In this document: positions 1-6,029 of the stretch, one piece after another
Position numbering within the stretch: position 1 is the first letter of the stretch
Layout of the letters: every line of letters begins with the position of its first letter
From: Comamonas koreensis
GTDB taxonomy: Bacteria; Pseudomonadota; Gammaproteobacteria; Burkholderiales; Burkholderiaceae_C
DNA: 64,000 nt
Reading direction: 5' to 3'
Assembly: GCF_021026195.1 (NCBI RefSeq)
Contig: NZ_JAJNCT010000010.1
Span: forward strand, 1 to 64,000
Notes under the pieces: generated by a model
The model's database searches: none
What the model saw: the letters and a program-made list of their open reading frames with translations, nothing else
What the model was told of the DNA's origin: nothing
Program-made: the position numbers and the translations under genes

Positions 1-413
1 ATCGCAGCAGGGATGCCGCGTTCACGGATGAGGTGACTCACGATTGCGCTGCCAAGGTGCGTCTTTCCGGTGCCAGGTGGCCCGATAAGCCACAGATTGC
101 GGCCGCCATCCAGCTCCACGGATTCGGCAAAGGCCTTGCACGCGGCAAGCACAGCAGCCTGAGCGGGTGTCCTTGCCTCGTAGCTTTCGAACGATGCGCG
201 CAGCATCCGGCCTTCCATGCCGCTGCTGTCGATCAGTTGCGCTAGCACCTGGCCAGCCTCTGCAGCTTTTTCGCGCTGGCGGTCTTGCGCCTCTTGCGCC
301 TGAATCTCCGCCTCGACGCACCCCCAGCAGCGAGTCCAGCGGCCTGTCTCAGCGTTCACGCGTGCGCTGTAGTCCCCGTGGATGGGGCAGTTTTCTTTTC
401 GTGTATCGGTCAT
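1..413 (-). CDS. DnaC/IstB-like helicase loader ATPase, partial (runs off left edge)
   Basis: Phage replication ATPase that by family loads the host DnaB helicase at the phage origin. The first 137 residues are visible. The N-terminus has Cys9-x2-His12 and Cys29-x2-Cys32, a likely zinc-binding pair, followed by a charged helical stretch (about 33-60). The P-loop GPPGTGKT lies at residues 111-118 (about positions 60-83). The ATG at 413 overlaps the stop of the upstream initiator gene as ATGA, so the two are translationally coupled. The C-terminal AAA+ motifs are outside the window. Family assignment is solid from the P-loop and context; the exact subfamily is not resolved. Confidence 0.85.
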   Translation of the reverse strand, partial: MTDTRKENCPIHGDYSARVNAETGRWTRCWGCVEAEIQAQEAQDRQREKAAEAGQVLAQLIDSSGMEGRMLRASFESYEARTPAQAAVLAACKAFAESVELDGGRNLWLIGPPGTGKTHLGSAIVSHLIRERGIPAA

Positions 414-1294
414 CCCCAGCTCTCCGCACCTTCGTAGTAGCTCGCGCCAAATTCACCCTGTTTGGCAGGCATCTGAACCGTTTGCTTGTTCGGGCCTTGG
501 CGGACGGGATATAGGCCCTGCCAGCCGTTGGCAATTGCGTTCTCGATCACCTCCACAGGGTCCTGACCTGCTTCGCGGTATTTCCCCAGGTTCCGCAGCT
601 GCAGCTTGGCTGCGTCTTGCGTGATGGGCTTCTTGGCCTCTTTGCGATTGCGAACCCACATCTGCCAGGTCTCAATGGGCAACCAGTCCGGCAGGTCAAT
701 GTGTCCAGCGTCAAAGCTCTGCGACCTGCTTGCGCGTTTCTTTATTACTGGTTCCTTTACTGGTTCCATTACTGGTTCCTTACTGGTTCCGTGTCCCGTT
801 TTTGGGACTGTTTCGCGGGAAATTTGGTACTGTTTGGCGGGAAAAACGGTACTGTTCGATGGGAAATCCGGTACTGTTCCGTTTTCGGTACTGTTCCGTT
901 TTTGGGACTCTTTAACAGTCCCGTTTTCGGTGCTCTTTGTCTCGTCGATTCCTGGGAAATCTGGGACTGTTTCGCGGGAAATTGAGGGCTCTTCCTCATC
1001 GCCTTTAACGGTCCCAATTTCGGGTGTCTTGAGCAGGTAAACAGCAATCTGTTTTGTTTGGCCGACCTTCTCGCCGGTGTCCTCGATGTATCCAGCGTCA
1101 AGAAGGTGCTTCATTCCTGCCATCACTGTCTTTCGATCTTGGGAGGTGGTCTTAGATAAATGCGCGCCTGATGGCCAGCACAGCCACTCTTGCGACTTTT
1201 CGTTTACGCAGTCAGCCAATGCCACCAACAAGAATTTCGCTGCTGACTTTTGGACTGGCTGGGCAAGCGCCCAACGGATTGCGTCAAAACTCAC
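410..1294 (-). CDS. Phage replication initiator, lambda O-like, helix-turn-helix
   Basis: 294-residue origin-binding protein starting at GTG (1294), with AAGGG five bases upstream. Residues 1-90 form a winged helix-turn-helix of the kind that binds phage origins. Residues about 95-195 are a low-complexity linker with repeated ENGTV, ISRETVP and KEPV units. Residues about 200-275 (LPDWLPIETWQMW onward) match the C-terminal domain seen in many phage replication proteins that contact the loader or helicase. The linker-coding DNA carries iteron-like repeats (804-982), as in lambda, where ori lies inside O. It is followed by the DnaC-like gene with a 4-base overlap. The function is inferred from domain order and context. 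Confidence 0.85.
   Translation of the reverse strand: MSFDAIRWALAQPVQKSAAKFLLVALADCVNEKSQEWLCWPSGAHLSKTTSQDRKTVMAGMKHLLDAGYIEDTGEKVGQTKQIAVYLLKTPEIGTVKGDEEEPSISRETVPDFPGIDETKSTENGTVKESQKRNSTENGTVPDFPSNSTVFPAKQYQISRETVPKTGHGTSKEPVMEPVKEPVIKKRASRSQSFDAGHIDLPDWLPIETWQMWVRNRKEAKKPITQDAAKLQLRNLGKYREAGQDPVEVIENAIANGWQGLYPVRQGPNKQTVQMPAKQGEFGASYYEGAESWG
746..790. repeat. Four direct repeats of TACTGGTTCC
   Basis: The 10-mer TACTGGTTCC occurs at 746-755, 758-767, 770-779 and 781-790, so the period is 12, 12 and 11 bases. In the initiator protein it encodes the KEPVMEPVKEPV stretch. It lies next to the longer iteron array and may be part of the same origin or only a coding tandem repeat. Confidence 0.7.
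804..982. repeat. Iteron-like array inside the replication initiator gene (candidate phage origin)
   Basis: A 20-bp unit of the form GGKACTGTTYSVYGGGAAAW occurs at 804-823, 826-845, 848-867 and 963-982. Shorter copies of its left part (GGTACTGTTC or similar) start at 870, 887 and 904. The first four starts are spaced exactly 22 bp, about two helical turns, so bound proteins would lie on one DNA face. The array sits in the linker-coding part of the initiator gene, the position ori has in lambda O. The repeats are directly visible; the origin role is inferred. Confidence 0.65.
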
Positions 1295-1304
1295 GTAGGC
1301 CCTT

Positions 1305-1388
1305 TCAGACTGGCAAGCCGTCGTCTGCGGAAGGCGCGATCAGCGCCATTACGCTGGGCCAATGGGCGGGAGTTTGTTGTTCAGTCAT
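1305..1388 (-). CDS. Possible 27-residue phage peptide
   Basis: A short frame starts at ATG 1388 and is preceded by AAAGGTGA at a normal Shine-Dalgarno distance. Its stop lies inside the ribosome-binding region of the replication initiator gene, so it could be a coupled leader peptide between the CII-family gene and the initiator. The product begins MTEQQTPAHW. No domain is recognisable. Support is the ribosome-binding site and gene spacing only. Confidence 0.4.
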   Translation of the reverse strand: MTEQQTPAHWPSVMALIAPSADDGLPV

Positions 1389-1494
1389 GTTCACCTTTCA
1401 TGCACCACTTGGAATAGGTGCCAACAGGCCGGCAGGTGGTGGATCTGCTGTGCGGTCGGGGTAGCTAACCCATTCCTGGCCGTTGGCGTAACTT

Positions 1495-2010
1495 TTAGCT
1501 TTCGAGGCCTGCAGCGCGGCAGATATTGCGGCGCAAGCGCAGCAGCAGCTCGACCTCGGCCATGATCTGGGCCGACATTTCCTCGGCTTCGCGGGGGCTG
1601 ATCGACAGGTCATCAGTGACCTTCATCCCCAGCGCTGTGAGCGATCCGCCCTCGACGTTCAGCTGCAGCAGCTTTTGCCTGATGGCGCTGACCTCGCAGG
1701 CCCAGCCACCCTCTGGAGCTGGCGGCAGCTCCATGGAGACCATGCCAAAGCGGTGACTCAGGGCCTTGAGCCAGTCCAAAGGTTTGGATCCGGTCTTCTC
1801 CTGCATCCACTCGGTCAGAAGCTCCAGCATTTCCAAATTGACAAATTCGCCATCGATGCCGCGCAGGCGGGCGCGCAGAGTCTCGGGATGGATCGAGCGA
1901 CCACGGCGCTCGGTAAGGAAGCGGGCTGCATCCACAACGCCGCCTGAGGTGCTGCGGACCGTGTTGTAGACAACATCGCGCCAATCGGTTTGAGAGAGGT
2001 GGCAAGTCAT
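1495..2010 (-). CDS. Phage regulatory protein, CII/CP76 family
   Basis: 171-residue predicted DNA-binding regulator. The N-terminal part (DVVYNTVRSTSGGVVDAARFL ... PETLRARLRG, split here for length) resembles the phage CII/CP76 regulatory family. That family sits in the early operon of many beta- and gammaproteobacterial prophages and affects the lysis-lysogeny decision. I chose ATG 2010 over the upstream in-frame ATG at 2037 because AAGGGA lies eight bases before it. It belongs to the leftward operon from the Cro-like gene to the replication genes, the same order as cro-cII-O-P in lambda. The role is inferred from family and position. Confidence 0.7.
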   Translation of the reverse strand: MTCHLSQTDWRDVVYNTVRSTSGGVVDAARFLTERRGRSIHPETLRARLRGIDGEFVNLEMLELLTEWMQEKTGSKPLDWLKALSHRFGMVSMELPPAPEGGWACEVSAIRQKLLQLNVEGGSLTALGMKVTDDLSISPREAEEMSAQIMAEVELLLRLRRNICRAAGLES

Positions 2011-2079
2011 TTTTCTGTCCCTTGAAAGTGAGTTCATTTCAGGCTGGCGCGCCTGGCTTTGATTTCAGATACTGGCTGC

Positions 2080-2307
2080 ATGAAAACGCAAAACACCTCC
2101 GCCACCGCCCGCCGCCAACCCCTGCTTGGTGCCCCAATCCACGAATCCCAACGCACTACGTTGAGCACCAACGTGGATGCAAATGGGAAGACCAAGCGGC
2201 TGCTGCAAACATCCAAGCTGGAACTCAACTGGTGTCATGGCGAGCTGCTGATTAGATTTGGTAGTAGCTCAGTGGCGCTGGAGAAGGCCGGCCAGTTAGG
2301 CAGCTGA
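2080..2307 (+). CDS. Small hypothetical ORF opposed to the cro-cII transcript
   Basis: A 75-residue frame beginning MKTQNTSATARR with host-like codon use (many GCC, CTG, AAG and GAG codons). It lies between the Cro-like and CII-like genes but on the opposite strand, and its tail overlaps the end of the Cro-like gene by 12 bases. I see no convincing ribosome-binding site. It occupies the place where lambda has an antisense transcript (OOP). It could be a real gene, a coding-like remnant, or part of an antisense RNA. Confidence 0.4.
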   Translation: MKTQNTSATARRQPLLGAPIHESQRTTLSTNVDANGKTKRLLQTSKLELNWCHGELLIRFGSSSVALEKAGQLGS

Positions 2308-2514
2308 GCGGCAGCTCTCTGAAAAATCTGCTGGATCTAAACCAAGGCGCTGGCCGATGCGGATGAGGGCAAGCCCTACCGAACTTCGAGGGTCGCGTGT
2401 TTTTCCTGATGCCAAGTCAGAAATTGCCGGTTGCCCACAACCAGCTTCATCAGCAAGCTGCTTTTGGGTCATCCCCCTATCCGCGATCGCGGCGATGTAG
2501 TTTTTCCATTGCAT
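2296..2514 (-). CDS. Cro-like helix-turn-helix repressor
   Basis: 72-residue helix-turn-helix protein (QWKNYIAAIADRGMTQKQLADEAGCGQPAISDL in two parts: recognition region AGCGQPAISDLASG). It is divergent from the CI-like repressor and is the first gene of the leftward early operon, so it is the Cro counterpart. An upstream in-frame ATG at 2526 lies inside the predicted -10 box (2522-2527) and cannot be translated from that promoter. The ATG at 2514 falls at the expected transcription start, which suggests a leaderless message. Function is inferred from fold and location. Confidence 0.8.
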   Translation of the reverse strand: MQWKNYIAAIADRGMTQKQLADEAGCGQPAISDLASGKTRDPRSSVGLALIRIGQRLGLDPADFSESCRSAA

Positions 2515-2521
2515 AGGCTCG

Positions 2522-2550
2522 ATCATATCGGTTTACCGATTATTTCACAA
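2522..2550 (-). promoter_or_regulatory. Leftward early promoter (PR-like) for the Cro-like operon
   Basis: On the minus strand TTGTGA (2545-2550) and TATGAT (2522-2527) are separated by 17 bases, matching 4/6 and 5/6 of the sigma-70 boxes. A 14-bp operator (2527-2540) lies in the spacer and overlaps one base of the -10 box, so a bound repressor would block RNA polymerase. Confidence 0.65.
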
Positions 2551-2577
2551 GCGTTTTTCCGATATCGGATTTCCGTA
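2527..2577. promoter_or_regulatory. Right-operator-like cluster (three ATCGGnnnnCCGAT-type sites)
   Basis: A perfect ATCGGTTTACCGAT site at 2527-2540 is followed by two weaker matches at 2550-2563 (AGCGTTTTTCCGAT) and 2564-2577 (ATCGGATTTCCGTA). A perfect 12-bp palindrome TCCGATATCGGA (2558-2569) spans the junction of the last two. The cluster lies between the divergent Cro-like and CI-like genes, as oR does in lambda, and the same motif recurs at 4159-4217. Confidence 0.7.
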
Positions 2578-3254
2578 TGCTCTCAACTATGGCTACAGAA
2601 TTTGGACAACGACTCAAGGCGGCCCGGCTACATGCCGGACTAACACAGGCGCAACTAGCGAAGAGGGTTGGCGTTGGCCAGTCCACCATCGCCGAACTGG
2701 AGCGCAGTGGCCACGGATCTAGCTACGTGTCGACAATGGCTGTAACGATGCGCGTATCACCCCAATGGCTTGAAAAAGGCGTCGGCGAAATGCTGTCTGG
2801 AGTGAGTAAGCAGCCCATCGACCTTGAAAACAACCCGGACTATCCTGCAGTCAAACGCGTGAAGTTCAAGTTATCTGCAGGCGCATCTGGTTTCGGTGTG
2901 GAGCACCTGAATGAAGAAGGAAACCCGCTGGTGTTCAGGAAGGACTGGTATGACCGGAATGGATACAACCCTGATCTTCTTCTCGCGGTGTATATCGCCA
3001 ATGGGAGCATGGAGCCAGGTCTGTTTGATGGAGACACTGTCGTTGTGAACACGGCTCAGACTGAGCCGAAGGACGGCTGCGTGTTTGCGGTGAACTACGA
3101 GGGTGAGATGGTCGTAAAGCGCCTAGTCAGGGATGAGGGTCGCTGGTGGCTCTCTTCTGACAATCCGGATCAACGACGCTATCCCCGCAAGGTGTGTCAC
3201 GATGGGGTCCATCTGATTGGAGAAGTGGTGCACAAGCAGAGTGAACGCATCTAG
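2577..3254 (+). CDS. CI-like phage repressor with LexA/S24 self-cleavage domain
   Basis: 225-residue lysogeny repressor. Residues about 9-45 form a helix-turn-helix (LTQAQLAKRVGVGQSTIAEL). A linker leads to an S24 peptidase domain with a candidate Ala101-Gly102 cleavage site, nucleophile Ser144 (NGSMEP) and general-base Lys181 (GEMVVKRL). This predicts RecA-stimulated self-cleavage and SOS induction. The start could also be the ATG at 2589, which removes four residues; neither has a clear ribosome-binding site, and a leaderless message is possible as for lambda cI. The gene is divergent from the Cro-like gene and followed 15 bases later by a lipoprotein gene. Confidence 0.9.
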   Translation: MLSTMATEFGQRLKAARLHAGLTQAQLAKRVGVGQSTIAELERSGHGSSYVSTMAVTMRVSPQWLEKGVGEMLSGVSKQPIDLENNPDYPAVKRVKFKLSAGASGFGVEHLNEEGNPLVFRKDWYDRNGYNPDLLLAVYIANGSMEPGLFDGDTVVVNTAQTEPKDGCVFAVNYEGEMVVKRLVRDEGRWWLSSDNPDQRRYPRKVCHDGVHLIGEVVHKQSERI

Positions 3255-3269
3255 AGCTAGGAAACGGCA

Positions 3270-4106
3270 ATGAAGAGAACAGCATTAATAGCCTCCATCC
3301 CCTTGCTCCTACTTGTGGGATGTGGTGACAAATCCCCGCCTAGAGCGGTCATAGCCGACTCGCCTGAAGTGGTACACACTCCAATTCCTGAGCCCATCAA
3401 AAGAGTGCCAGTCGAACCTTTCGATAGCAAGGCCTCGTCGATCGATAGTTCCTTTAAGGGGCATGTATGTTCCGACATCATGCAGGCGCTGCAAATACGA
3501 AAGCTGTCGAAGGATCAGTACGAGACCTCCAAAGACTATGCGAAGCGACTGCAGGAACTCTCGAAGCAGAAGTATTTTGACGAGTTGAAGCTTGGTGACA
3601 CTCTGGCATTCTGGGAGCCAAAAGATGGCACTTCAAGCTATGACGCCGACAAGGGTGTGCTTTCATTCACACCCCCCTACCTTTCATCGAATTTCAAGAT
3701 TGGTGACGGCGTAGAGATGCTTACGCCTAATGTGATGTCCTCATCTGAAAGAACGTACGAGGGCAGCAATGCATTTGGGGTGAAGAGAAGCGTTAAATCC
3801 AGCCATCAACAGGTCTGTGTGGTGTCGTTTACCAACTTCAAGTATGGGAGCAACGCAAGCTCGCAGCCCTTCAAGATCAAGCTACCCCCTCAAGATGCCA
3901 GAGCACTCCATGGGAAGATCCGCACCTTTTACCTAGGCGTGCTGGCTCACCCTTACCTTGCCGCATACAGCGAGTACCAGAAACCCGAAATCAACAATCC
4001 AATCGAGAAAATGGTTGAGGGGACGAGCCTCTTGGTGAAGGTTCAACAAGTTTGGATCGTCAACGGGGACACTGGGGAAGTGTTGAGCAAGCGCACCTTC
4101 AAGTAG
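3270..4106 (+). CDS. Prophage lipoprotein downstream of the CI repressor
   Basis: 278 residues with a clear lipoprotein signal: MKRT, a hydrophobic core, then lipobox LLVGC with Cys18 as the lipidated residue. A proline-rich stretch follows (about 24-50), then a globular part with no family I recognise. It starts 15 bases after cI and ends before a terminator, so it is probably co-transcribed with cI and made in the lysogen. Base composition is lower in GC than the host genes. Lysogenic-conversion or superinfection-exclusion roles are plausible for a surface lipoprotein in this place but are not shown by sequence. Confidence 0.75.
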   Translation: MKRTALIASIPLLLLVGCGDKSPPRAVIADSPEVVHTPIPEPIKRVPVEPFDSKASSIDSSFKGHVCSDIMQALQIRKLSKDQYETSKDYAKRLQELSKQKYFDELKLGDTLAFWEPKDGTSSYDADKGVLSFTPPYLSSNFKIGDGVEMLTPNVMSSSERTYEGSNAFGVKRSVKSSHQQVCVVSFTNFKYGSNASSQPFKIKLPPQDARALHGKIRTFYLGVLAHPYLAAYSEYQKPEINNPIEKMVEGTSLLVKVQQVWIVNGDTGEVLSKRTFK

Positions 4107-4125
4107 CAGAGTTGGTCGGTCTACC

Positions 4126-4149
4126 AGCCACCCTCGAGGTGGCTTTTTT
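4126..4149 (+). terminator. Rho-independent terminator after the cI-lipoprotein unit
   Basis: Perfect 7-bp stem AGCCACC/GGTGGCT with a 5-base loop, followed by a run of six T. It separates the lysogenic transcript from the next promoter at 4192. Confidence 0.85.
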
Positions 4150-4158
4150 GCGTCCGAA

Positions 4159-4217
4159 ATCGGCGCCCCGATATAAATATCGGCAAACCACTTGACATTA
4201 AATATCGGCTAACCGAT
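4159..4217. promoter_or_regulatory. Left-operator-like cluster (three ATCGGnnnnCCGAT-type sites)
   Basis: Sites at 4159-4172 (ATCGGCGCCCCGAT), 4179-4192 (ATCGGCAAACCACT, right half degenerate) and 4204-4217 (ATCGGCTAACCGAT) repeat the motif seen beside cI. The last overlaps the -10 region of a rightward promoter. This is the arrangement of lambda oL. Confidence 0.7.
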
Positions 4218-4220
4218 ACT
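4192..4220 (+). promoter_or_regulatory. Rightward early promoter (PL-like)
   Basis: A perfect -35 box TTGACA (4192-4197) and GATACT (4215-4220) are separated by 17 bases. An operator copy (4204-4217) covers the spacer end and the -10 box, so the CI-like and Cro-like repressors probably control it. It points toward the small ORF at 4342 and the gene at 4706. Confidence 0.7.
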
Positions 4221-4341
4221 TCAGTCGTCGCAGCAACGAACGCGAAACGACCCCGGCAAGCGATACGAAGCCGGTAAGCCCTACAGGACGCAGCGGGCGG
4301 GTCCAGTTCCAAAGGGAGCGCAGCAGAAGTTGCACCAAGCG

Positions 4342-4482
4342 ATGGGTGCCAGTGATCGAGCGAGCCCCCTCCAGGTCTTTAAAAAGTCAGCCGCCGATGT
4401 TGCTTGCCCTGCCTGTGGGGCATTCGTCCGGCCAATTGCACCAGCGGGCACGGCCGCTGCTCTGCGCGGTGCCCAGCCGTAG
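4342..4482 (+). CDS. Possible 46-residue Cys-containing phage peptide
   Basis: An open frame downstream of the PL-like promoter, continuing back to 4212 without a stop. The first ATG gives 46 residues containing ACPACGAFVRP, which resembles half of a zinc ribbon. There is no good ribosome-binding site in front of the ATG; a TTG at 4330 is an alternative. It may be a real early phage peptide or the tail of a decayed gene. Confidence 0.35.
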   Translation: MGASDRASPLQVFKKSAADVACPACGAFVRPIAPAGTAAALRGAQP

Positions 4483-4705
4483 CCCTGCAAGGCTCAATTG
4501 GTGAGGGGAAGACGCCCGAGAACAGCAACGGTCACGCTGATTGGAATCTCAGCATCTTTTCCATTTTTTCGGTTCCACATGTTGTCGATGCATCCCCGCA
4601 TGAAATAGCAAAAAATTCACAAAAAATAAAACTGATAGCCTTTTCATAAAAAAAACTCTATGAAATACTCCCTTCAAAGCTTAAACAGAAGAGGAGTAGA
4701 CACAG

Positions 4706-5023
4706 ATGACTGAAAAGGCGGTTATTCGCAGGCTTCTACCGAGACGTGCAGCGAATGCTCTATTTCAAGAGGGAATAGACACTGTTGAGCTGATCAAACA
4801 GCGCTATCCCGAGGGTCTACTGAAAGTTCCAGGTATCGGGATAGTGTCGTTCAGAGCTGTGGAAGCAGCATTTTTTCCTGGTCAGAAATTTGATCCTACG
4901 CCTAGAAAGTACAAGAGAAGTCCGTGTGCGTCGATGCTCAGTGAAGAGCTTTCAAAGCATCTACACAAAACGACGCCCGAAATACTGGCCAGCCGGTTTC
5001 CGCAGGAGACCCAAGCCTTGTGA
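4706..5023 (+). CDS. Small protein resembling the RNA polymerase alpha C-terminal domain
   Basis: 105 residues, start supported by AGGAG ten bases upstream. Residues 8-60 read like the helix-hairpin-helix alpha-CTD of RNA polymerase. The order is RRAANAL (13-19), then TVELI, then LLKVPGIGIVSF (38-49). In E. coli alpha the key DNA contacts are R265 and N268 in RSANCL and G296/S299 in NLGKKS; here R14, N17, G45 and S48 occupy those places. The tail (60-105) is basic and unknown. It is the first good gene after the PL-like promoter. A role in transcription control is inferred; another helix-hairpin-helix function is possible. Confidence 0.6.
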   Translation: MTEKAVIRRLLPRRAANALFQEGIDTVELIKQRYPEGLLKVPGIGIVSFRAVEAAFFPGQKFDPTPRKYKRSPCASMLSEELSKHLHKTTPEILASRFPQETQAL

Positions 5024-5102
5024 CAGAGGGCTTAGTTTTCCAGACTAGCGCCAGCTGCCATCGTATGTATCTGCCATAACCAAAAGCGTTGTGAGAGGAT
5101 AT

Positions 5103-5137
5103 AAAAAGCCTCCTATGCCCGGAGGGCAAGGAGGCTT
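5103..5137 (-). terminator. Terminator of the leftward lipoprotein unit
   Basis: Stem AAGCCTCC/GGAGGCTT with an inner GCCC/GGGC stem. On the minus strand it is followed by TTTTTA, so it ends transcription of the gene at 5189-5518. It may also stop rightward transcription from 4706. Confidence 0.75.
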
Positions 5138-5188
5138 ATTGCAATGCTTAGTGAATTATTAAACTATATCAATTCTTCTCTTACAACA

Positions 5189-5518
5189 CTATTGGCAAAC
5201 AAACGTGAGACGTGAGACTCCATTTACCAACAAATGAGAATCAGCCTCTTCATGTACAACAATCATTTTCTTATATTGTTGAGAGCAGAAGTCTGTCGCT
5301 CGCTCAGTGGTAACCCTCAACGCTCCTCCTTGACGACCTGCAAGCGGTGCAGCTTCAGCTTCAACATAGAAATTGCCATTTGCTAGCGTCTTGATATCTG
5401 ACATATAGGTGCGGCCGATACCGCTACTACCTGTACTCCGGTTTTCCACTGCACAACCTGTCAAAGAACCAATAATAAAGACAGAGGACAGAAACGTCGC
5501 ATTAATAAAGCTTTTCAC
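5189..5518 (-). CDS. Small low-GC prophage lipoprotein
   Basis: 109 residues with a lipoprotein signal: MKSFINATFLSSVF, then lipobox SLTGC, giving lipidated Cys22. The mature part has two further cysteines (in DFCSQQ and FVCQ) that could pair. It starts at GTG 5518 with GAAGGT upstream. GC content is clearly below the neighbours, and the unit has its own promoter (5783-5810) and terminator while facing against the surrounding phage genes. That is the pattern of a lysogen-expressed cargo gene. No family recognised; superinfection exclusion is one possible role. Confidence 0.7.
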   Translation of the reverse strand: MKSFINATFLSSVFIIGSLTGCAVENRSTGSSGIGRTYMSDIKTLANGNFYVEAEAAPLAGRQGGALRVTTERATDFCSQQYKKMIVVHEEADSHLLVNGVSRLTFVCQ

Positions 5519-5577
5519 TTTTTGACCTTCAGTTAAAAATAAAAGAATACGTTAGACAGAGGAAAGGCTGTTGATTA

Positions 5578-5772
5578 TTATTTGTCTTGAGATTTTCTTC
5601 GACGTCGCAGACCATTGCGGATTCGTGAGAAGTGTCGCAAGTATTGCGCTTGCTTAAGACCGTTTGGCTTTGACATGATTGAACCTGCCCTAATGGCTTG
5701 CTCAGAGGAATGTGAATGCGCCTCTGCACGAAATATCGCGATAACTATTGCAATCACAAGGAGGTGTCTCAT
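5578..5772 (-). CDS. Possible 64-residue secreted or membrane peptide
   Basis: Frame beginning MRHLLVIAIVIAIFRAEA, which looks like a signal peptide or membrane segment, followed by a basic tail (RIRNGLRRRRKSQ). It has no ribosome-binding site. Its ATG lies ten bases after a perfect TATAAT box, so it could be read from a leaderless message. It precedes the lipoprotein gene by 59 bases and probably shares its transcript. Confidence 0.4.
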   Translation of the reverse strand: MRHLLVIAIVIAIFRAEAHSHSSEQAIRAGSIMSKPNGLKQAQYLRHFSRIRNGLRRRRKSQDK

Positions 5773-5782
5773 AGGAGACTAA

Positions 5783-5810
5783 ATTATAGATAAAAAACAT
5801 TGAAGGTCAA
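5783..5810 (-). promoter_or_regulatory. Strong sigma-70-like promoter for the lipoprotein unit
   Basis: On the minus strand TTGACC (5805-5810) and TATAAT (5783-5788) with 16-base spacing match the consensus at 5/6 and 6/6. None of the phage operators overlaps it, so it is probably active in the lysogen. Confidence 0.7.
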
Positions 5811-6029
5811 CATTGATAGAAATTGCTGTGGAATTTTTACAATCATTCAAGGGCCATCGATGCGAAAACGCAACTACATACGATGGAGTCAATCGTGAGA
5901 AATTGAATATATAGATTCCAGCGCAACTAAAACAGCCTGCCATCGAAATGCAAGACAAGGCGCACATCTACTGATGGCTGTCAATCGCAATTGATCAACT
6001 AATCAGAGATTGGCAGCTAATCCATTCCT

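Noticed and set aside
746..982. CRISPR-like repeats
   Set aside because: Units are 10-20 bp with near-continuous spacing inside a coding region. There are no unique spacers of constant length and no cas genes.
1398..1613. 71-codon minus-strand frame overlapping the CII-like gene end
   Set aside because: Arg/Cys/Ser-rich product, mostly inside the CII-like gene in another frame, with no ribosome-binding site at its start.
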